Origin: Pseudomonas fluorescens
GTDB taxonomy: Bacteria > Pseudomonadota > Gammaproteobacteria > Pseudomonadales > Pseudomonadaceae
Assembly: GCF_001307155.1 (NCBI RefSeq)
Contig: NZ_CP012830.1
Span: forward strand, 4,090,501 to 4,154,500
Direction of reading: 5' to 3'
Length of the DNA: 64,000 bases
The position numbers and the translations under genes were made by a program. Within the stretch, counting starts at the first letter, position 1, and each line of letters starts with the position of its first letter. Shown in pieces: positions 60,456 through 64,000 of this stretch. The notes below the pieces were generated by a model. That model was not told where the DNA came from, did not search any database, and saw only the letters and a list, made by a program, of their open reading frames with translations.

Positions 60456-61109
60456 ATGAGTAGCGGACTGTCCCTGGCTGACCACATCACACTGGAGTTG
60501 CGCGCCGACATCATTGGCGGTCGTTTGCTGCCGGGGCGGGCGTTGGTGGAAGGCGATCTGGTGATTGCCTATAACGCCTCGCGCAATACCATCCGCGAAG
60601 CGCTGCACCGCTTGGGGCAGGAGGGCCTGACCCTTTATGTCCGAAATAAAGGCGTGATGGTTCGCCAACTCGGCGCCGATCAGCTGCGCGACCTGTTTCA
60701 GGTCCGACGCACGCTGGAGCTACAGGCCATCAGCGCCAGCCGACCGCTGCGCGAATACCAATCCGATCACATGCTCGACGCCATTGAAACCGCGCAGTTG
60801 GCCCGCGAGCGTGAAGACTGGCGGGCTGTCGGCACCCACAGCCTGCGTTTTCATCAACATATTGTCGGTTTGTTACGCAGTCCGCTGTTCGATGAGTTTT
60901 TTACCAACGTCGTTGCGCAACTGCGCCTGGTGTTCAGTGCGGCACCTGACGAGTCCCGCTTCCAGGCGCCCTGGCTTGAGCGCGACCGGCACATTCACGA
61001 CTTGCTGGTCGAGGGCGACAAGCCCGGCGCTTACGACGCCTTGAGCGACTATCTCGACGATTCCGAACAGCAATTGCTTGAGTTGTTCAACCATCCTTCC
61101 CGTCATTGA
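60456..61109 (+). CDS. GntR-family regulator (FadR/FCD type)
   Basis: This 217-aa protein has an N-terminal winged helix (LVIAYNASRNTIREALHRLG, about residues 25-70) and a C-terminal FCD ligand-binding domain with metal-binding His residues (HSLRFHQHIVGLL). ATG 60456 is chosen because CTGAGG is eight bases before it; ATG 60450 is too close. Its likely target is the DUF1989 gene 15 bases downstream. Confidence 0.9.
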   Translation: MSSGLSLADHITLELRADIIGGRLLPGRALVEGDLVIAYNASRNTIREALHRLGQEGLTLYVRNKGVMVRQLGADQLRDLFQVRRTLELQAISASRPLREYQSDHMLDAIETAQLAREREDWRAVGTHSLRFHQHIVGLLRSPLFDEFFTNVVAQLRLVFSAAPDESRFQAPWLERDRHIHDLLVEGDKPGAYDALSDYLDDSEQQLLELFNHPSRH

Positions 61110-61124
61110 TCGAGGACTCATGCC

Positions 61125-61976
61125 ATGTACAAAGACTATCCCGCGGCTTATCAGGTCAGTAAGGGTTCGGCGTTGCAGGTCGATAAAGCCTTCTACGAGC
61201 GGATCCGCGATACACCGGCCGGGCGCACGCTGATCGAGCAATTCGAAGTGCCGATCCGCACCGGCCGCGCCTGGCATGTACCGGCGGGGCATGTGTTTCG
61301 TGTGACCACACCCGTGGGCCCGCAAGTGGGAGACTTCAACGTCTGGAATGCCAACGACCCGCGCGAACGGCTGTGGGCTGCGCGGACCCGGCAATTGCAG
61401 GGGGCTCATGTCAGCACCCATGACCGGCTCTGGTCGAACCTGCCTTTTCTGCGGCCGCTGGTGACCATCACTGACGACAGCCTGGCCAACTATGGCATCG
61501 ACGAACACGGTGGACGTTTGCACGATCTGCTGGGCACGCGCTGCGATCCCTATGTGAACAAAATGCTCACCGGCGAGGATTTCCATCACCACTGCCATTC
61601 GAACCTGACCCGCGCCGTGTTACCTCACGGTCTGACCGAGTTCGACGTGCATGACGTGCTGAACATTTTTCAGTGCACGGGGCTCAACCACGATGACATG
61701 TACTTCATGAAGGCCTGCCCGGCGCAGAAGGGCGACTACCTGGAGTTCTTCGCCGAGATTGATCTGCTGTGTGCATTGTCGACCTGCCCGGGGGGTGATT
61801 TGTCGTTGCCGATGTGGGGGCCGAATGCGCAGGATCCGTTAAGTGTCTGCCGGCCGCTGGGCGTGGAAATCTATCGTTTGGAGGAGACGTTGCTCAAAGG
61901 CTGGAGCCAGCCTGAGCGGGCTGCGTACAAGGGGCTGCACGGCTTGCATATTGCCAAAGCCGAGTGGGAGAAATAG
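61125..61976 (+). CDS. DUF1989 (urea-carboxylase-associated-type) protein
   Basis: A 283-aa soluble protein. The DUF1989 core is at about residues 45-240, with HVPAGHVFRV, a His-rich motif (FHHHCHSNL) and LNHDDMYFMKACPAQKGDYL then CPGGD, which could bind a metal. Relatives occur beside urea carboxylase or amino acid permease genes, but the reaction here is unknown. It follows the GntR gene by 15 bases and probably forms an operon with it. Confidence 0.8.
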   Translation: MYKDYPAAYQVSKGSALQVDKAFYERIRDTPAGRTLIEQFEVPIRTGRAWHVPAGHVFRVTTPVGPQVGDFNVWNANDPRERLWAARTRQLQGAHVSTHDRLWSNLPFLRPLVTITDDSLANYGIDEHGGRLHDLLGTRCDPYVNKMLTGEDFHHHCHSNLTRAVLPHGLTEFDVHDVLNIFQCTGLNHDDMYFMKACPAQKGDYLEFFAEIDLLCALSTCPGGDLSLPMWGPNAQDPLSVCRPLGVEIYRLEETLLKGWSQPERAAYKGLHGLHIAKAEWEK

Positions 61977-61985
61977 AGAAGTTTT

Positions 61986-62119
61986 TGTGGCGAGGGAGCT
62001 TGCTCCCGCTCGACCGCGCAGCGGGCGCCATTCCAGTGTAAGCGCTACATCTCAAGAAAATGTGCGAGGGACTCCAGGGGCCGCTTCGCGGCCCAGCGGG
62101 AGCAAGCTCCCTCGCCACA
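61986..62119. repeat. REP doublet (REPIN-like), copy 3
   Basis: Inverted units at 61986-62028 and 62077-62119 share the core GTGGCGAGGGAGCTTGCTCC with copies 1 and 2. It separates the convergent DUF1989 and DUF2897 genes. Confidence 0.85.
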
Positions 62120-62125
62120 GTTCAG

Positions 62126-62293
62126 TCAACGATTCTGCGCATCCTTGGCGTCCGCTTCGGCGTTGCGCTCAGCGACGCGTTTACGTTGCTCATCGGTCAA
62201 TTCCACTTTGTTCGCGGTGTCGCGCAGCAACATCAAGCCACCGACGATCGATCCGATAGCAACCACCAGAATCAACCAGGCATACCAGGGCAT
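62126..62293 (-). CDS. DUF2897 small membrane protein
   Basis: A 55-aa peptide with one N-terminal membrane helix (WYAWLILVVAIGSIVGGLML) and a charged C-terminus. It fits DUF2897, of unknown role. The ATG at 62293 follows AAGGAG at good spacing, so the longer frame upstream is not used. It is not obviously co-transcribed with the permease 166 bases away; that gap shows nothing else I can support. Confidence 0.85.
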   Translation of the reverse strand: MPWYAWLILVVAIGSIVGGLMLLRDTANKVELTDEQRKRVAERNAEADAKDAQNR

Positions 62294-62458
62294 AGGTGTT
62301 CTCCTTAAGGGCAGGCCGGTAGGCGAGGGCTTCACCAACCGATCGTGCATACCACTTTTGAGCGATCAATTTTCGCAGTGGTTCCATTCTATGCCTGATA
62401 TACCGCAGACGCCGCACATCCTTGTACGCGACGTCATCAGCGTCGTTTCAGTGCTTGC

Positions 62459-63823
62459 TCAAAGCCCGGTCAACATCGCATCCGCTGGTGCATCGGCACG
62501 CAATTGCGCTGTCCGCAGGAAGTAGACAAAACCGACCGCCATGAAGCCGAGGAAGATCGCCCCGATCAGCGCGTTGAACCAGGCCATCGCTACCAGGCAC
62601 ACCACCGCCAATGCCAGGGCAGTCGCCGGTACCAGTGGATAGCCGGGCGCGCGGAAAGTCCGTTCCAGATTCGGTTCGGTTTTACGCAGTTTGAACAGAC
62701 TGAGCATGCTCATGATGTACATCACGATAGCGCCGAATACCGCCATGGTGATCATCGCGGCGGTCAGGGTCATGCCGCCGAGGTTGATCAGCCCGTCGCT
62801 GTAAATGGCCGCGATGCCGATCAGCCCGCCAGCGATGATTGCCCGGTGCGGGGTCTGGAAGCGTGACAGCTTGGCCAGGTAGGCCGGCAGGTATCCGGCG
62901 CGGGCGAGGGCGAAGAACTGTCGCGAATAGCCAAGGATGATCCCGTGGAAGCTCGCCACCAGCCCGAACAGGCCAATCCACACCAGCATGTGCAGCCAGC
63001 CGGAGCTTTCACCGACCACGGCTTTCATCGCTTGCGGCAACGGATCGTTGATGTTCGCCAGGGTCCGCCAGTCACCCACGCCACCGGCAAAGAACATCAC
63101 GCCCATGGCCAGCAATACCAGGGTCAGAATGCCGCTGATGTAGGCCTTGGGAATCGTCCGTTTCGGGTCCTTGGCTTCTTCGGCGGCCATGGCCGCACCT
63201 TCGATGGCGAGGAAGAACCAGATAGCGAAGGGAATAGCCGCGAACATCCCGGCGATGGCCGGTGCACCGAACGCATCGGAGCCGGCCCAACCATTGAGCG
63301 CGAAGTTGCTGAAGCTGAACGCCGGGGCGACCACGCCCATGAACACCAGCAACTCGATAACTGCCAGCACGCACACCACCAGTTCGAAGGTCGCCGCCAG
63401 TTTTACGCCAAGGATGTTCAGGCCCATGAATACGATGTACGCACCGACCGCGGCATGTTTTGGGTCGAGGGCGGGGAACTGCACGTTTAGATAAGAGCCG
63501 ATGGCCAGGGCAATGGCCGGAGGTGCAAAGACGAACTCGATCAACGTCGCCAGGCCGGCGATCAGCCCACCTTTTTCGCCAAAGGCGCGGCGACTGTAGG
63601 CGAAAGGGCCGCCTGCATGCGGGATCGCCGTAGTCAATTCGGTGAAGCTGAAAATGAAGCAGGTGTACATGGTCGCGACCATGAACGAGGTCACCAGAAA
63701 GCCGAGCGTTCCGGCTACGCCCCAGCCGTAACTCCAGCCAAAGTACTCGCCGGAAATCACCAGCCCGACCGCGATCCCCCATAAATGCAGGGTGCCCAAC
63801 GTCGGTTTGAGTTGTGTGTTCAT
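62459..63823 (-). CDS. eat: APC-family permease, ethanolamine permease type
   Basis: A 454-aa inner-membrane transporter with about 12 helices. The start MNTQLKPTLGTLHLWGIAVG and the following GLVISGEYFGWSYGWG are typical of ethanolamine permeases (Eat). The ATG at 63823 follows GGGAGA; the upstream frame overlaps the promoter. The eutBC genes, which often follow eat, are not downstream here. Substrate is inferred from sequence similarity. Confidence 0.85.
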   Translation of the reverse strand: MNTQLKPTLGTLHLWGIAVGLVISGEYFGWSYGWGVAGTLGFLVTSFMVATMYTCFIFSFTELTTAIPHAGGPFAYSRRAFGEKGGLIAGLATLIEFVFAPPAIALAIGSYLNVQFPALDPKHAAVGAYIVFMGLNILGVKLAATFELVVCVLAVIELLVFMGVVAPAFSFSNFALNGWAGSDAFGAPAIAGMFAAIPFAIWFFLAIEGAAMAAEEAKDPKRTIPKAYISGILTLVLLAMGVMFFAGGVGDWRTLANINDPLPQAMKAVVGESSGWLHMLVWIGLFGLVASFHGIILGYSRQFFALARAGYLPAYLAKLSRFQTPHRAIIAGGLIGIAAIYSDGLINLGGMTLTAAMITMAVFGAIVMYIMSMLSLFKLRKTEPNLERTFRAPGYPLVPATALALAVVCLVAMAWFNALIGAIFLGFMAVGFVYFLRTAQLRADAPADAMLTGL

Positions 63824-63865
63824 GCGTTTCTCCCGCTGCGATTTGGAAAAGCCCGTGGAGGGCGT

Positions 63866-63883
63866 GTGCAGTGGGCGTGCCAT
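63866..63883 (-). promoter_or_regulatory. Sigma-54 promoter of the permease gene
   Basis: On the minus strand, TGGCACGCCCACTGCA has GG at 63881-63880 and GC at 63869-63868, ten bases apart. It is about 45 bases before the permease start. In P. aeruginosa ethanolamine genes depend on the sigma-54 activator EatR, which would fit. The rest of 63884-64000 shows no gene. Confidence 0.7.
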
Positions 63884-64000
63884 GTCGATTTGTTAGGTCG
63901 TAAAGCGCAGAAAGCTGTCGTATCGAGGATGTTCGCTGCGGGATGTGCGCTTTTTGTGCGCCAGTTGAGGGCGGTGGTGATTCATATGACGCCATCGCGG

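Noticed and set aside
1..64000. CRISPR arrays, tRNA or rRNA genes, insertion sequences, prophage
   Set aside because: No regular direct repeats with spacers, no cloverleaf or rRNA sequence and no transposase or integrase seen.

Overview
The window is a stretch of a Pseudomonas chromosome, most likely from the P. fluorescens group. This rests on gene order (flgF-L, fliC, flaG, fliDS, fleQSR, fliE-J, fliK-R, flhBAF, fleN, fliA, cheYZAB, motCD, then ccmA-I), on the protein sequences, on the G+C-rich codon use and on P. fluorescens-type REP repeats in several gene gaps. The first 0.6 kb is the 3' end of an aromatic amino acid regulator (PhhR/TyrR family).

Layout. 1.0-9.4 kb: flgFGHIJKL (distal rod, rings, rod-cap/muramidase, hook-filament junction). 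9.4-10.6 kb: a lone ketoacyl-ACP synthase III, where related species carry a flagellin glycosylation island, preceded by what looks like the tail of a lost gene. 10.8-15.1 kb: filament genes fliC, flaG, fliD, fliS and a FliT-like chaperone. 15.2-19.5 kb: master regulator fleQ and the fleSR two-component system. 19.7-25.5 kb: fliEFGHIJ. 25.6-28.0 kb: the HsbA/HsbR/HptB switching module. 28.1-35.1 kb: fliK and fliLMNOPQR-flhB. 35.1-36.3 kb: a gene-poor gap with repeats and a small gene carrying an early in-frame stop. 36.3-41.5 kb: flhA, flhF, fleN, fliA. 41.6-50.7 kb: chemotaxis and motor genes cheYZAB, motCD, parC, parP, cheW and a DUF2802 gene. 50.9-52.8 kb (minus strand): a short FlhB-C-like protein and a second FliK-like protein. 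53.0-59.9 kb: cytochrome c maturation ccmABCDEFGHI. 59.9-64 kb: a small lipoprotein, a GntR-type regulator with a DUF1989 protein, a DUF2897 membrane peptide and an ethanolamine-type permease.

Regulation can be read directly in places. Sigma-54 sites (GG, ten bases, GC) lie about 50-60 bases before flgF, fleS, fliE, fliL and flhA, and one lies before the permease. A sigma-28 site lies before fliC. The fleQ promoter has a -35 element overlapped by a FleQ-box-like palindrome. The GntR gene has a perfect FadR-type operator just before its start.

The flagellar and chemotaxis genes together encode nearly a complete single-polar-flagellum machine: export gate, rod, rings, switch, filament, two-tier transcription (FleQ/FleR with sigma-54, then FliA), placement and number control (FlhF/FleN), and polar chemotaxis arrays (ParC/ParP/CheA). 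I see no fully undescribed system. The less ordinary points are the orphan KAS III, the four-fold repeat in the CheA linker, the FliM-like motif at the FliN N-terminus, the FlhB-C/FliK-like pair, the nonsense-interrupted gene and the predicted operators.
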